Assembly: GCA_965230635.1 (NCBI GenBank)
Contig: CBDDLJ010000023.1
Location: 62,001-126,000, forward strand
Direction: 5' to 3'
Length of the DNA stretch: 64,000 nucleotides
Source of the DNA: CBDDLJ01 sp965230635
GTDB lineage: Bacteria > Pseudomonadota > Gammaproteobacteria > UBA1113
Part shown: piece by piece, positions 33,132 to 43,430 of the stretch
How positions within the stretch are numbered: position 1 is the first letter of the stretch
How the letters are laid out: every line of letters starts with the position of its first letter
The notes under the pieces: model-generated
The model's database searches: none
What the model saw: only the letters and a program-made list of their open reading frames with translations
Told to the model about the DNA's origin: nothing
Translations under genes and position numbers: made by a program

Positions 33132-35000
33132 ATGGAAAACAAACAATCCTTATATGAATATAAAAAAGAAATTACTTGCTACCAACGACGAACCATTGTT
33201 GTCAGTATCATTATTCTCATAATGACAACAGCATTAATCACACGTATCCTTTATTTACAAGTCTGGGAACATCAACATTACACAACGCTTTCAAAAAACA
33301 ACCAATTGACTTTATTACCACTACCCCCTAACCGTGGTATCATCTATGACCGCAACGGCACTGTTGTAGCAGAAAATAGAGTCAGTTACAGTCTGCAAGT
33401 GATACCAGAAAAAATAGATGACATTCCAGCAACCGTGCGCGCATTAAAATCGATTATTGATATCACGCCTACTGACATCAAGCGGTTTGAAAAATTAAAA
33501 CAACATCAACGACGTTTTGAAAAAGTGACACTTAAGCAAAAGTTAACAGCTGAAGAAGTAGCGCGCTTTTACGTCAATCAACCTTTTTTCCCCGGTGTTA
33601 CTGCTGAAATACAGTTAACTCGATATTACCCGTATCCCAATGACATGGTAGATGTCATTGGCTATGTTGGCCGGATCAATGAAAAAGAATTAGCACACAT
33701 CGATCTAAGCAACTACGCCGGGACACATTTCATCGGAAAAAATGGCATTGAAAAATATTTTGAAAATATCTTACATGGCAAAGTTGGTAACCAGCAAGTC
33801 GAAGTCGATGCAAGTGGTCGTATTATTCGCGTTATCAAAAGTGATGAGCCTATTCCTGGACATGACTTATATTTAACTATTGATTTGCCATTGCAGCAAG
33901 TAGCAAAAAAACAGCTAGAAGGTGGACGCGGCGCTGTTGTTGCTATACAGCCAAAAACAGGAGAAGTGCTAGCCTTAGCCAGTTATCCCAGTTACGATCC
34001 TAACTTATTTGTTCAGGGTATGAGTGTATTAGACTATACCAATCTACAAAACTCGCCAGACAAACCTCTCTATAATCGTGCAATACGTGGCCAATATCCA
34101 CCTGCATCAACCATCAAACCCTTTCTAGCTATGCAAGGATTAGATACAGGATTTGCTGATACACAAAGTACCATTCACGATCCCGGTTGGTATAAATTAA
34201 ATTTCAGTACACAAATTTATCGTGACTGGAGAAAAGGAGGGCATGGTATTATCAACTTATCCAAAGCCATTGTTATGTCCTGCGACACATTTTTCTATGA
34301 TTTAGCTTATCGAATGGGTATCGATCATATCCATGACATTCTCTCACGTTTTGGCTTCGGCGAGACAAGCGGTGTTGAAATACAAGAAGAATTGCCCGGG
34401 TTAGTGCCTTCACCACGTTGGAAGTATGCAACTTACGGTCGCGGCTGGTATCCTGGCGATACAATTATTACAGGCATTGGACAAGGATATCTACTATCAA
34501 CACCAATCCAACTCGCTGCTGCTACCAGCATTATTGCCAATCGTGGCAAACGTATGTTGCCGCATTTACTATTAAAACAACATTCGTCTGATAATACTGA
34601 AATTTATAATCTTCCAACAGAATTATCTGGTGTGGATATCCCACCGAAGTATTGGGATTACGTTATAAAAGCCATGCGAGATGTTGTGTTGTGGGGAACT
34701 GCACGTGAACGTTATGGCGCAGCTCCTTATACTATTGCAGGCAAAACAGGTACCGCTCAAGTCGCCAAATTAAACACACTAAAGGAGCTTTATGGTAAGA
34801 AAATCCCGGAACACTTACGCGATCACACATTATTCATCGCGTTTGCTCCAATAGAAGATCCTAAAATTGCAGTTGCAGCAGTTACTGAAAATAGCCGTAC
34901 TGCCGTTAATATCGTGAGAAAAGTTATTGACAGTTACCTATTAGAAGAGAGAGAGAAAGATGTTAGCAAAACTCAAGCAATCCCTGAACACGCGAGATGA
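33132..35000 (+). CDS. mrdA: Penicillin-binding protein 2 (elongasome transpeptidase), 622 aa
   Basis: A short cytoplasmic tail and one membrane helix (TIVVSIIILIMTTALITRIL) lead into a dimerization domain (LPPNRGIIYDRNGTVVAENR). The transpeptidase domain follows with SxxK (PPASTIKPF), SxN (SCD; the usual position in SMCDTFF-type PBP2) and KTGTAQVA. PBP2 cross-links peptidoglycan during rod elongation with RodA. The frame opens at 33102, but ATG 33132 (MENKQSLYEYKKE) fits the family start. The 3' end overlaps rodA by 41 bases. Confidence 0.93.
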   Translation: MENKQSLYEYKKEITCYQRRTIVVSIIILIMTTALITRILYLQVWEHQHYTTLSKNNQLTLLPLPPNRGIIYDRNGTVVAENRVSYSLQVIPEKIDDIPATVRALKSIIDITPTDIKRFEKLKQHQRRFEKVTLKQKLTAEEVARFYVNQPFFPGVTAEIQLTRYYPYPNDMVDVIGYVGRINEKELAHIDLSNYAGTHFIGKNGIEKYFENILHGKVGNQQVEVDASGRIIRVIKSDEPIPGHDLYLTIDLPLQQVAKKQLEGGRGAVVAIQPKTGEVLALASYPSYDPNLFVQGMSVLDYTNLQNSPDKPLYNRAIRGQYPPASTIKPFLAMQGLDTGFADTQSTIHDPGWYKLNFSTQIYRDWRKGGHGIINLSKAIVMSCDTFFYDLAYRMGIDHIHDILSRFGFGETSGVEIQEELPGLVPSPRWKYATYGRGWYPGDTIITGIGQGYLLSTPIQLAAATSIIANRGKRMLPHLLLKQHSSDNTEIYNLPTELSGVDIPPKYWDYVIKAMRDVVLWGTARERYGAAPYTIAGKTGTAQVAKLNTLKELYGKKIPEHLRDHTLFIAFAPIEDPKIAVAAVTENSRTAVNIVRKVIDSYLLEEREKDVSKTQAIPEHAR

Positions 35001-36096
35001 GCCTCGGGTTAAAACGTTTTTAGCTGATTTCTGTCATATTGACGGATGGCTTATGTTAAGTTTACTGATGTTAATCGGTTTAGGTTTAATTATTTTGTAT
35101 AGTGCCGGCAGCGAAGATATACGAATCATCTTGCGACAAACTGCTCGTTTAGGCATTGCCGTAGCTATCATGTTAGTATTTGCTCAAATTCCACCAAAAA
35201 CATGGCAACTTTGGGCCCCGTATATTTATATCTTAGGTGCAAGTTTGCTGGTGGCTGTCCTTATTTTAGGTGTTATCGGTAAAGGCGCGCAACGCTGGCT
35301 AGATTTAAAAGTATTCCGTTTTCAACCCTCAGAAATAATGAAGCTGGCCATTCCTTTATTACTTGCTTGGTATTTTAATCGTAAATCAGTTCCACCAACA
35401 CATGGGCAATTATGCTTAGCCAGTATTGCTATTCTTATCCCTGTCATTATGACCGCTAAACAACCAGATTTGGGCACGGCTATTATGCTTACGTGCTCTG
35501 GTGCTTGCGTACTATTTCTTGCTGGCCTCAGTTGGCGTTTAATCTTAACGCTAGGCACCTTAGCAACATTTGGTATGCCCATTCTGTGGATGTTCATGCA
35601 TGACTACCAGCGCCAACGCGTATTGACCTTTCTCAATCCTGAAAGCGATCCTTTAGGATCAGGTTATCATATTATTCAATCAAAAATAGCTATCGGCTCC
35701 GGCGGAATTTGGGGTAAAGGCTGGATGCAAGGAACCCAATCTCAACTTGACTACTTGCCAGAACACACCACAGACTTTATCTTTGCTGTAGCCAGTGAAG
35801 ATTTTGGTTTATTAGGCGTCTTAGCACTGTTAGCCATTTACCTATTAATTGTGTTCCGCGGCTTATACATTAGTATACAAGCACAAGACACTTTTGGACG
35901 TTTGCTTGCAGGCAGTCTCAGTCTTACTTTCTTTTTTTCATTCTTTGTCAATATCGGTATGGTTTCAGGCATATTACCTGTTGTTGGTATACCCTTGCCA
36001 TTAGTTAGCTATGGAGGCACATCCATGGTGACATTACTAGCAGGCTTCGGTTTAATCATGTCTATACATACGCACCGAAAAATTATTGCACACTAA
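34960..36096 (+). CDS. rodA: RodA, SEDS peptidoglycan glycosyltransferase, 378 aa
   Basis: Ten or so membrane helices with the SEDS landmarks GKGAQRWLDL, FQPSEIMKLAIPLLLAWYF, KQPDLGTAIM, GSGGIWGKGWMQGTQSQLDY, LPEHTTDFIFAV, EDFGLLG and PLPLVSYGGTSM. It polymerizes lipid II for the lateral wall together with PBP2. The catalytic Asp region (WLDL) is intact. Start ATG 34960 lies inside mrdA, implying translational coupling. It faces the Rpn gene tail to tail. Confidence 0.94.
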   Translation: MLAKLKQSLNTRDEPRVKTFLADFCHIDGWLMLSLLMLIGLGLIILYSAGSEDIRIILRQTARLGIAVAIMLVFAQIPPKTWQLWAPYIYILGASLLVAVLILGVIGKGAQRWLDLKVFRFQPSEIMKLAIPLLLAWYFNRKSVPPTHGQLCLASIAILIPVIMTAKQPDLGTAIMLTCSGACVLFLAGLSWRLILTLGTLATFGMPILWMFMHDYQRQRVLTFLNPESDPLGSGYHIIQSKIAIGSGGIWGKGWMQGTQSQLDYLPEHTTDFIFAVASEDFGLLGVLALLAIYLLIVFRGLYISIQAQDTFGRLLAGSLSLTFFFSFFVNIGMVSGILPVVGIPLPLVSYGGTSMVTLLAGFGLIMSIHTHRKIIAH

Positions 36097-36151
36097 ATAG
36101 CATATAGTTCAGCAAGCTAAAAAGTTGCAATCTACTGTACAATAACAGTGA

Positions 36152-37111
36152 TTAGTTAACGTTGCTCTGTTCCTCGTCAAGTGACGCCTTAATATGACCT
36201 AGCATTTCTGGTGTTAATTCTGTTAAAAGTAAAATTTGCTGTTCACTCATGCCCTGCTCCAGCATTAATCTAGCCATTCGTATACAGGTTTCCCGTCTAC
36301 CTTCTTGGATCCCTTGCTGGAGCCCCTGCTGAAGCCCTTCCTCTCTTAATCGATCAGCTATTGTTCTCATCTTATCCTCCTCTATTGGTAATCTGCAGGT
36401 AATTCGTGATAATTCCTCATCAGGCAGATTGGGATACTGACTTAATAAATAGTGTACCATACTTTGCACATAACATTCCACTGCCGTGAGAACATCTGGA
36501 GAAATGTATTTTCCTAGAATATCAATGCACTCGGTAAAATCACTCATCCGAACATGCTTTAAGGTAAGCAGTAAAGGTGATAAAAGAGGGTTTTTGCTCA
36601 ACTCTTTATCTGATAATTGCGTAACATCTATCAAGGGCATGATGCCATTGAAACACTGCACTGCAGTATCTCTATCTGCAGTATGAAACAACTCGAAGAA
36701 ATTTGTCGGTTCACTATATGGTTTTTTACCATTATGCAGCACCACAGCAAACACTAATGGCAATGTCTTTCTGCCCTTTTTCTCTACCGATCGACGCATT
36801 ATCGCCAACATATATTCCCACATTCGCAACGGCATTAAGCGATCACCCCGACTCAAATGTTCTGCCACAAAATAGACATAACTAGGCTGATTGCTGTATG
36901 GAACACAATAAAGGCTGTCAACGTAACGTTTCCCACCCAAATTAGGGCTGATAAATTCGGTTGACTCCAGTGCCAATGCCGATAAATCCATCTTAGCCAC
37001 AACCTCTGCCGGTAAGTGTGTCTCGATAAAAGCACGTGCTACTGCTTTTTGTTGCATGACGTCTTTAAAAAACCCATCATGCGGTTGGTTCTTACTTATT
37101 TTAGTGATCAT
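36152..37111 (-). CDS. Rpn-family (YhgA-like, transposase_31) PD-(D/E)XK protein, 319 aa
   Basis: The N terminus HDGFFKDVMQQKAVARAFIE, LESTEFISPNLGGKRYVDSL and AEHLSRGDRLMPLRMWEYM match the Rpn/YhgA nuclease family. The C terminus carries the typical repetitive EGLQQGLQQGIQEGRRETCI followed by MARLMLEQGMSEQQI. Rpn proteins are DNA endonucleases that promote RecA-independent recombination. The usual EHQS motif reads EHLS here, so one active-site position may be lost. The gene is wedged between rodA and mltB on the opposite strand, an unusual site, which suggests acquisition. Confidence 0.85.
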   Translation of the reverse strand: MITKISKNQPHDGFFKDVMQQKAVARAFIETHLPAEVVAKMDLSALALESTEFISPNLGGKRYVDSLYCVPYSNQPSYVYFVAEHLSRGDRLMPLRMWEYMLAIMRRSVEKKGRKTLPLVFAVVLHNGKKPYSEPTNFFELFHTADRDTAVQCFNGIMPLIDVTQLSDKELSKNPLLSPLLLTLKHVRMSDFTECIDILGKYISPDVLTAVECYVQSMVHYLLSQYPNLPDEELSRITCRLPIEEDKMRTIADRLREEGLQQGLQQGIQEGRRETCIRMARLMLEQGMSEQQILLLTELTPEMLGHIKASLDEEQSNVN

Positions 37112-37661
37112 TCATTAAATCCTTTAATACACCCAATGAAACCGGAAACATAAAGAAGACATTGCTTGTTTTTTGGTAAAAGTAGCATAGCATCTTGATA
37201 AGTCAATTCTGATGATTCATTTTATCTTCAACATAGCCTCTAGCTCTGGCTTACACTTAATTTTCGTGGCTTGGGTTCAGTGTGTTAAATCATGCTTTGT
37301 TGAGATTAATATCCTATATTTACTGCTAATATTTCAGCTCGCTCTTTCTCTGTTATAACCGAATATCAACTAGCATTAGAAACCACTGTTGCTACAATTC
37401 ACCAATAAATCATCATTTATAGATAATGCCTATTTAGCTTTCTAGTGAGAAATGATGAATAATTTAAATTAACAGCTTGTTGAAACCAACATAGTAGACG
37501 TCAATATATTTAAACATAGCTATTTTAAAATAAACATAAGCAAGTGCGTGTTACACAGTACGGTAAAAAACATATAAGAAACTAAAGAGAGTATTATCTT
37601 TTACAAACTAATTTTGTTACAATGAATCAATACTTACTTGAATATGAAAATAGAGGAATTC
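37112..37661. other. Long intergenic region between rpn and mltB
   Basis: 550 bases of AT-rich sequence carrying the divergent upstream regions of rpn and mltB. I see no supported gene, RNA or repeat in it. GAGG at 37,654 is the mltB ribosome site. Confidence 0.35.
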
Positions 37662-38687
37662 ATGAAAATCTCGCCAGCTGTAAAAATAATAACCATGGCG
37701 ATTGTTTGTTTATTTTTATCCCAAGCACTTGCTGGCAATAAAACTTCTTGTGAAGAAAAAGAAATTGCTCTATTTATCAATAAAATGGTTGGCTTACATC
37801 ATTTTGACAGACACTACTTAACCAACTTATTCAAGCAAGTTAATATTCAGCACCGTGTTATTAATTCAATGAATAAACCTGCAGAAGCCAAACGTTGGCA
37901 TCATTATAAAAATATCTTTGTGCTTGATAAGAAAAAATTTGAGGCAGGCCTTGAATTTTGGTCAAAGCATAAACAAACATTAACTGAAGCTGAACAACAA
38001 TACGGTGTTCCAGCGGAAATTATTGTGGCAATTTTAGGCATAGAAACAAAATATGGAGACAATTTAGGTAATCATCGCATTATTGATGCCCTTTCAACAC
38101 TGGCGTTTGCCTATCCGGCACGAGCACCTTACTTTAAGCGAGAATTAGAAGAATACCTGTTGCTTAGCCGCGAAAATGGTTTTGATCCGATTGAACTAAA
38201 AGGTTCCTACGCCGGTGCGATTGGCTTGCCACAATTTATGCCTAGCAATTATCGCCATTATGCCATTAGCTATAAGGGTGCAAAAAAGAAAGATTTGTTA
38301 CACAACCCTGACGATGCTATCTTTAGCATTGCCAATTTTCTAAAAAAACACGGATGGGATAAGAAAAAAACTATCGTTACACAAACAACCGTGCAAGGCC
38401 AACAATACCAAAAAGTTTTACCTAGTCCTAAAAACTACAAACCAACCTTATCACTAAAGGAATTAAGCGAATACGGTATTAATACTACTGGTTCGACGAT
38501 CCCCGCATCGACTAAAGCGATTATTCTGGAGTTAGACGCAGGGACAAATAAAGAATATTGGCTAGGATTTCAAAATTTTTACGCGATTACACGCTATAAT
38601 GTCAGTGAAAACTATGCCATGGCAGTCTATCAGTTAAGTGAAAAAATTAAGTTAGGCCACCAAAAACAAACAAACACTCAATCGTAA
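37662..38687 (+). CDS. mltB: Membrane-bound/periplasmic lytic transglycosylase B, 341 aa
   Basis: A signal peptide (KIITMAIVCLFLSQALAG) is followed by the MltB family blocks EIIVAILGIETKYGDNLGNH with the catalytic Glu, STLAFAYPARAPYFKREL, GSYAGAIGLPQFMPSNYRHY and DDAIFSIANFLKKHGW. It cleaves glycan strands to 1,6-anhydro products during wall turnover. No convincing lipobox is seen, so it may be soluble. ATG 37662, with GAGG 5 bases upstream, is preferred over ATG 37638. It belongs to the mrdA-rodA cluster but is separated from rodA by rpn. Confidence 0.9.
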   Translation: MKISPAVKIITMAIVCLFLSQALAGNKTSCEEKEIALFINKMVGLHHFDRHYLTNLFKQVNIQHRVINSMNKPAEAKRWHHYKNIFVLDKKKFEAGLEFWSKHKQTLTEAEQQYGVPAEIIVAILGIETKYGDNLGNHRIIDALSTLAFAYPARAPYFKRELEEYLLLSRENGFDPIELKGSYAGAIGLPQFMPSNYRHYAISYKGAKKKDLLHNPDDAIFSIANFLKKHGWDKKKTIVTQTTVQGQQYQKVLPSPKNYKPTLSLKELSEYGINTTGSTIPASTKAIILELDAGTNKEYWLGFQNFYAITRYNVSENYAMAVYQLSEKIKLGHQKQTNTQS

Positions 38688-38762
38688 TTTACATCCTCAA
38701 ACTTGTTAAATGCAAAAGAAGACCTTATATTTAGTTAAGTAATACCAATTGAGGATAAAATA

Positions 38763-39341
38763 ATGTCTATATTCATAGTTTTTCTATTCATTATTGCAGC
38801 AATTTTTGCTTATGTCATCATGATTTTTAACCGTCTAATCCGTTATATTGAGGCAATTAACAATAATCAAAAGCAAATTGACATACAATTAGACAGACGC
38901 TACAAAGTATTCGAATCACTGATTGAAGTGGTAAAAAAATACATGGATTATGAAAAAACAACACTAAAAGACGTCGTTGCATTGCGAAACCAAGCACAAA
39001 CCGCGCATGAGCAAGGAGATGAAAAAGAACGTATTGCTGCAGAAAATGGCATCTCTAAGATTGCTTCGGGCTTACACCTTGTTTTTGAACAATATCCTGA
39101 CTTAAAAGCCAATCAAAATGCATTACAATTACAAGAAGAAATCGTTAACACTGAAAATAAATTAGCTTTTGCAAAACAAGCACTTAATGACAGTATAGAA
39201 ACATACTCAGCAGAGAAAAAATCATTTTTTCAATCGTTTATTGTCAGTTTATTTAACGCAAAACTGAATAAATACTTCGAATATTGGCAATTAAGCGAAA
39301 ACAAAGCTGCAGAACAAGAAGCATATAAGGTAAAACTTTGA
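38763..39341 (+). CDS. lemA: LemA-family protein, 192 aa
   Basis: One N-terminal membrane helix (IFIVFLFIIAAIFAYVIMIF) and a long helical body with NRLIRYIEAINNNQKQIDIQ, LDRRYKVFESLIEVVKKY, QLQEEIVNTENKLAFAKQAL and FNAKLNKYFEYW fit LemA. Function is not settled, but LemA is usually paired with an HtpX-type M48 protease, as here. Start has GAGG 9 bases upstream. The stop overlaps the TTG start of the protease (TTGA). Confidence 0.85.
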   Translation: MSIFIVFLFIIAAIFAYVIMIFNRLIRYIEAINNNQKQIDIQLDRRYKVFESLIEVVKKYMDYEKTTLKDVVALRNQAQTAHEQGDEKERIAAENGISKIASGLHLVFEQYPDLKANQNALQLQEEIVNTENKLAFAKQALNDSIETYSAEKKSFFQSFIVSLFNAKLNKYFEYWQLSENKAAEQEAYKVKL

Positions 39342-40384
39342 CAGGGCAAGCCATAACCAATAAAGCAACTGACTGGCGAGCAGCACTGCGAAAAAATGAT
39401 TGTCGTACAAAATGGGTGATAACATTATTCGTGCTGATCTATCTGTGTATTGGTTTTATTATCGATACTTTCCTTTATTCCGATGCAAATAATCCAACTC
39501 AGGCAATACCCTTTCCTCAAGCAATGCATGAATTACTCACTTTTCAAACCATGCCTTATGCCACGATCAGCATGGGGATAGTGGCTATTATAGCCATTCT
39601 GATTACGCTAACATGGCACAATCGCATCATGTTACTCGGGACCCAATATAAAGAAATTACTTCTAATGCAAAAAACTTACAAGAAAAACAATTGTTCAAT
39701 ATTGTAGAAGAATTAAAAATTGCAGCCGGACTGCGTTACATGCCAAAAATCTACCTTATTGAAGCGGGGTATATGAATGCTTTTGCTAGTGGTTATAGCG
39801 AAAAATCAGCGATGGTGGCTATTACCCGCGGTTTATTGGAAAAATTAGAACGCACAGAAATTCAAGCAGTCATGGCTCATGAATTGTCTCACATTAAACA
39901 TCATGATGTTAAGTTGACCTTAATCGTCTCGGTTTTATCAAACATTATGCTTGTGGCGATCGATCTATTATTTTACAATATGATATTTTCTACTCGAAGG
40001 AATAACAATAAATTTCGAATGGTCATTGTACTGCTGCGTTATATTCTTCCGTTGATTACTGTGCTACTGATGCTGTACTTAAGCCGAACTCGTGAATATA
40101 TGGCTGATGCAGGTTGTATCGAATTAATGCGAGATAACAAGCCTTTGTCTACTGCTTTATTAAAAATTCATCAAGACTATAAACAAAACAGTGACACATA
40201 CAGTCAAACTGATGCTACCACTGCACACGAAAACATTCGTCGCGCAGCTTATTTATATAACCCACTCGCTTTTTCTTCATCTCATTCAACATCATTTATC
40301 GATATGTTTTCAACCCATCCCAGTTTAGAAGATCGCTTAGCTGCAATAGGATATCATGAATATAAAACGCAACAATCTAAATAA
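39338..40384 (+). CDS. M48-family membrane metalloprotease (HtpX-like), 348 aa
   Basis: Two N-terminal membrane helices, then the protease domain with LIEAGYMNAFASGYS, zinc motif MAHELSHIKHHD (HExxH), another hydrophobic hairpin, and the third zinc ligand in SRTREYMADAGCIEL. It ends with a THPSLEDRLAAIG block typical of M48. It is probably an inner-membrane quality-control protease acting with LemA. It starts with TTG in a TTGA overlap with lemA, preceded by AAGG. It overlaps rlpA by 29 bases. Confidence 0.88.
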   Translation: MTGQAITNKATDWRAALRKNDCRTKWVITLFVLIYLCIGFIIDTFLYSDANNPTQAIPFPQAMHELLTFQTMPYATISMGIVAIIAILITLTWHNRIMLLGTQYKEITSNAKNLQEKQLFNIVEELKIAAGLRYMPKIYLIEAGYMNAFASGYSEKSAMVAITRGLLEKLERTEIQAVMAHELSHIKHHDVKLTLIVSVLSNIMLVAIDLLFYNMIFSTRRNNNKFRMVIVLLRYILPLITVLLMLYLSRTREYMADAGCIELMRDNKPLSTALLKIHQDYKQNSDTYSQTDATTAHENIRRAAYLYNPLAFSSSHSTSFIDMFSTHPSLEDRLAAIGYHEYKTQQSK

Positions 40385-41204
40385 AATTTTTTATTTGATC
40401 TGCTTCTTTTTTGCTATTACAGCCTATGCAAAAACGCCAGCATTCTATGCGCCTGTTGTCACACCGCTAGCATTTTCTGAGGTATCCGATGGCTTACCTA
40501 AACAAGATATTGATGTCAGTCACATTAGCAATCCCATCCCACGCATTGAAAATGCTAGCATAACAGGTAACCCACCTTTTTATGAAGTAATGGGTAAGCG
40601 CTATACCATTATGCAAAGCAGCCAAGGCTATATCAAAGAAGGCATAGCATCGTGGTATGGCACTAAGTTCCATGGTAAGCGCACGTCTAGTGGTGAAGTC
40701 TACGACATGTTTGCGATGACCGCTGCCAATAAAACATTACCCATCCCCTGCTATGTTAAAGTGACTAGTTTATCTAATGGCAAAGAAATAACCGTTAGAA
40801 TTAACGATCGCGGACCGTTTCATGATAATCGCATTATTGATTTGTCTTACACTGCAGCAAAAAAACTGGGCATTATAGACAATGGCACATCACGTGTTCG
40901 TGTAGAAGCAGTTCCACCCTATCAAACATTGTCCATTTTTAGCAACGAACAAGAATATATCATGAAAAAAAAGCCAATGTATTTACAAACGGGTGCATTT
41001 AAAGAAAAAAAAAGTGCCGAACGATTTGCCAGCCAAACCCAGCAAATCGTACAATTATTTCCTGTGAGCGTGGAAGATAACGCTTATCATTTTACAAGCA
41101 TTTTTCGGGTAAAAATCGGCCCTCTCGAAAATGAGCAAGAAGTAGATTTGATTAATAATTTACTCATTAATGCAGGACTTGGCAAAGGCATGCTGGTTAC
41201 ATGA
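40356..41204 (+). CDS. rlpA: RlpA-type septal-ring lytic transglycosylase with SPOR domain, 282 aa
   Basis: A signal peptide (IFYLICFFFAITAYA) leads into a double-psi beta-barrel domain (about 90-185) with GIASWYGTKFHGKRTSSGE, ANKTLPIPCYVKVT and RINDRGPFHDNRIIDLS, including the catalytic Asp/His set. A C-terminal SPOR domain (about 205-280, PMYLQTGAFKEKKSAERFAS) binds denuded glycan at the septum. It belongs to the classic mrdA-rodA-mltB-rlpA-dacA row. The ATG lies inside the M48 gene, so it is translationally coupled. Confidence 0.92.
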   Translation: MNIKRNNLNKIFYLICFFFAITAYAKTPAFYAPVVTPLAFSEVSDGLPKQDIDVSHISNPIPRIENASITGNPPFYEVMGKRYTIMQSSQGYIKEGIASWYGTKFHGKRTSSGEVYDMFAMTAANKTLPIPCYVKVTSLSNGKEITVRINDRGPFHDNRIIDLSYTAAKKLGIIDNGTSRVRVEAVPPYQTLSIFSNEQEYIMKKKPMYLQTGAFKEKKSAERFASQTQQIVQLFPVSVEDNAYHFTSIFRVKIGPLENEQEVDLINNLLINAGLGKGMLVT

Positions 41205-41383
41205 AACAGACTAGCTTGCACCCTCTATAATGTTTATTTTTTAGCCATATTAGACGTGAAATTGATTAAAATAAAAACGTTCATTATCAATTCAAGTTAT
41301 AGTTCACAGTGACCTTTAGTCTATAATCAGACTATGTTAATCTTGGACGCTAAACCGGTTTTAAACATCAGGAAGTCATCTAA

Positions 41384-42595
41384 ATGAACAAAAATATTTT
41401 CGCACTTGCTTTAAGTATTATGCTCTTATCAAGCACTTTTGCTGCTACAGCCGCCAATTTCTCCATTGAGTTAGCACAACCCAGTAGTATAATTTCTACT
41501 CAAAAACCAGTACCAACGCCTCCTAAAGTCAAAGCAGAAAGTTATATCGTTATATCTGCTGAAAGTGGTAAAATATTAGCAGAAGAAAATTCACATGAGC
41601 GCATGCCGCCTGCTAGTCTCACCAAAATTATGACCATGTATTTAGTTTCACAAGCCTTAAAAAATAACCAAATCACCTTGGATGAAAAAGTACATATTAG
41701 TCGTAAAGCAAGCCGCGCAGAAGGTTCAAAAATGTTTTTACGCGAAGGAGAGCGTGTCAAAATTAAAGATTTAATTCTAGGCGTCATCGTCGATTCCGGC
41801 AACGATGCCTCTATTGCATTGGCTGAACACCTGGCTGGTAGCGAAGACACCTTTGTTAGCATGATGAATGCAGAAGCCAAACATTTGGGCATGAATGAGT
41901 CGCACTTCACAGACTGCACTGGTATGCCCGATGCAGAACATTATTCAACTGCTTACGATTTAGCTATTTTATCCAACGCACTTGTCTCCCACTTCCCTGA
42001 GTTTTATCCATGGTATTCGCAAAAATGGTTTACATTCAATAACATTAAACAACCGAATCGAAATCGCCTGCTTTGGCGTGATGAATATGTTGATGGCATC
42101 AAAACAGGACATACCAATGAAGCTGGCTACTGTCTCGCAGCATCAGCTAAAAAAGATGGCATGCGGATATTCACCATTGTCATGAAATCACCTTCAGCGT
42201 CAGCGAGAGCAGATGCAACTCAGCAATTAATGACTTATGCTTTTCGCTTTTACAAAACCTACAAGCTATATTCAACGGATGACACTGTCTCACAACCACG
42301 TGTTTGGAAAGGTGATAGTAAAACAATTCCTTTGGGTGTAAATAAGAATATTGTCTTGACCATCCCTAAAGGACAGTATAAATCATTAAAAATTTCGACA
42401 AGCTTACCAAAACCGTTAAAAGCGCCTATTGAAAAAGGTAAAATAGTTGGCACACTGACTATCAGTCTTGGAGGCGATACGCTAGTTGAAACCAATTTAA
42501 TCGCAAAAGAAACGGTAGCTAAAGGCAGTTTATTGAGTCGTATGTCTGACAGCGTTAGCATGGCTATCAGTGCCGATGATGATGATCAAGACTAA
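41384..42595 (+). CDS. dacA: D-alanyl-D-alanine carboxypeptidase (PBP5/6), 403 aa
   Basis: A signal peptide (FALALSIMLLSSTFAATA) and a peptidase S11 domain with SxxK (PPASLTKIM), SGN (VDSGNDAS) and KTG (IKTGHTNEAG) are visible. A PBP5 C-terminal domain follows. The protein ends in a short amphipathic segment (LLSRMSDSVSMAISAD) like the PBP5 membrane anchor. It trims pentapeptides in the periplasm. An AGGAAG ribosome site precedes ATG 41384. It is followed by ybeD as in E. coli. Confidence 0.93.
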   Translation: MNKNIFALALSIMLLSSTFAATAANFSIELAQPSSIISTQKPVPTPPKVKAESYIVISAESGKILAEENSHERMPPASLTKIMTMYLVSQALKNNQITLDEKVHISRKASRAEGSKMFLREGERVKIKDLILGVIVDSGNDASIALAEHLAGSEDTFVSMMNAEAKHLGMNESHFTDCTGMPDAEHYSTAYDLAILSNALVSHFPEFYPWYSQKWFTFNNIKQPNRNRLLWRDEYVDGIKTGHTNEAGYCLAASAKKDGMRIFTIVMKSPSASARADATQQLMTYAFRFYKTYKLYSTDDTVSQPRVWKGDSKTIPLGVNKNIVLTIPKGQYKSLKISTSLPKPLKAPIEKGKIVGTLTISLGGDTLVETNLIAKETVAKGSLLSRMSDSVSMAISADDDDQD

Positions 42596-42781
42596 TCATC
42601 ATATCAAAATGTGATAAGACACAATAATGTAAAAAGACATTGTCGTGCAGTGACCGATCCAGACACAACTGAGAAAAATCTTCTATCGTGTCAATTGATG
42701 AAAAATTGCCTTAGATAAAATTAGAAGTCACTGGCTAACCATGATAATATAGGAAAAGTTGGCTAGAGCAGCAGAAATAAA

Positions 42782-43051
42782 ATGGCAGAAGATGCAAGTA
42801 CATTCATGCAATTTCCCTGTGAAATCACCGTAAAAATCATGGGATTAAAAACAGCAGCCTTTGAAGCAGAAGTTTTTTCTATTGCAAAAAAACACTTCCC
42901 CTTAATAACACAACAAGATATGATTTTACACCCAAGTAAGAATGACAAATACTTATCCATCAATATCACAATCACTGCTGAAAGCAAAGTAAAAATGGAT
43001 AGTTTGTACCGGGAGTTCACTGCGTCAGAACATGTCATTATGGCCTTATAA
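42782..43051 (+). CDS. ybeD: DUF493/YbeD-family protein, 89 aa
   Basis: A small alpha/beta protein with FPCEITVKIMGLKTAAFEAE, NDKYLSINITITAESKVKMD and LYREFTASEHVIMAL, matching YbeD (ACT-like fold). Its biochemical role is not established. It normally sits between dacA and lipB, and does so here apart from a 4.4-kb insertion before lipB. Confidence 0.88.
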   Translation: MAEDASTFMQFPCEITVKIMGLKTAAFEAEVFSIAKKHFPLITQQDMILHPSKNDKYLSINITITAESKVKMDSLYREFTASEHVIMAL

Positions 43052-43430
43052 CCCACTACAACAGTTTGATAAATGTAAACTAATTGAACTAGTCGTTAAG
43101 CTTTAAATAAGGAGTAGGTATCTACAAAGGTTTGTTGATACAGTCTCCCAACACCTTTGAGCGTCCCTACAGAAAATGTATCTTGAGACCCTAGGTAGCC
43201 TGGATGATGCGTCTCAATTTCACCACACGCTAGGTCAGGAATTATTGAAATGGCTATTAGTCATTTTAAACACTATTATCATATCTAGCATACCAGATAC
43301 CACTCTATTGTCAATGCCATGACTCACCTTATCGCCGCCATTGCTGCTTATACCATTGAGCCACTAAAAATTTCTGCAATTAAAATGTTAAATGCTGATA
43401 ATTAGTTGCCAGAAACACCGAACTCAGGTT
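43052..43430. other. Intergenic region with possible decayed gene
   Basis: 379 bases between ybeD and the L,D-transpeptidase gene. Short plus-strand frames such as MTHLIAAIAAYTIEPLKISA are interrupted by stops and resemble no family I can name. Possibly a degraded gene; no repeat of the MITE family is present. Confidence 0.3.
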
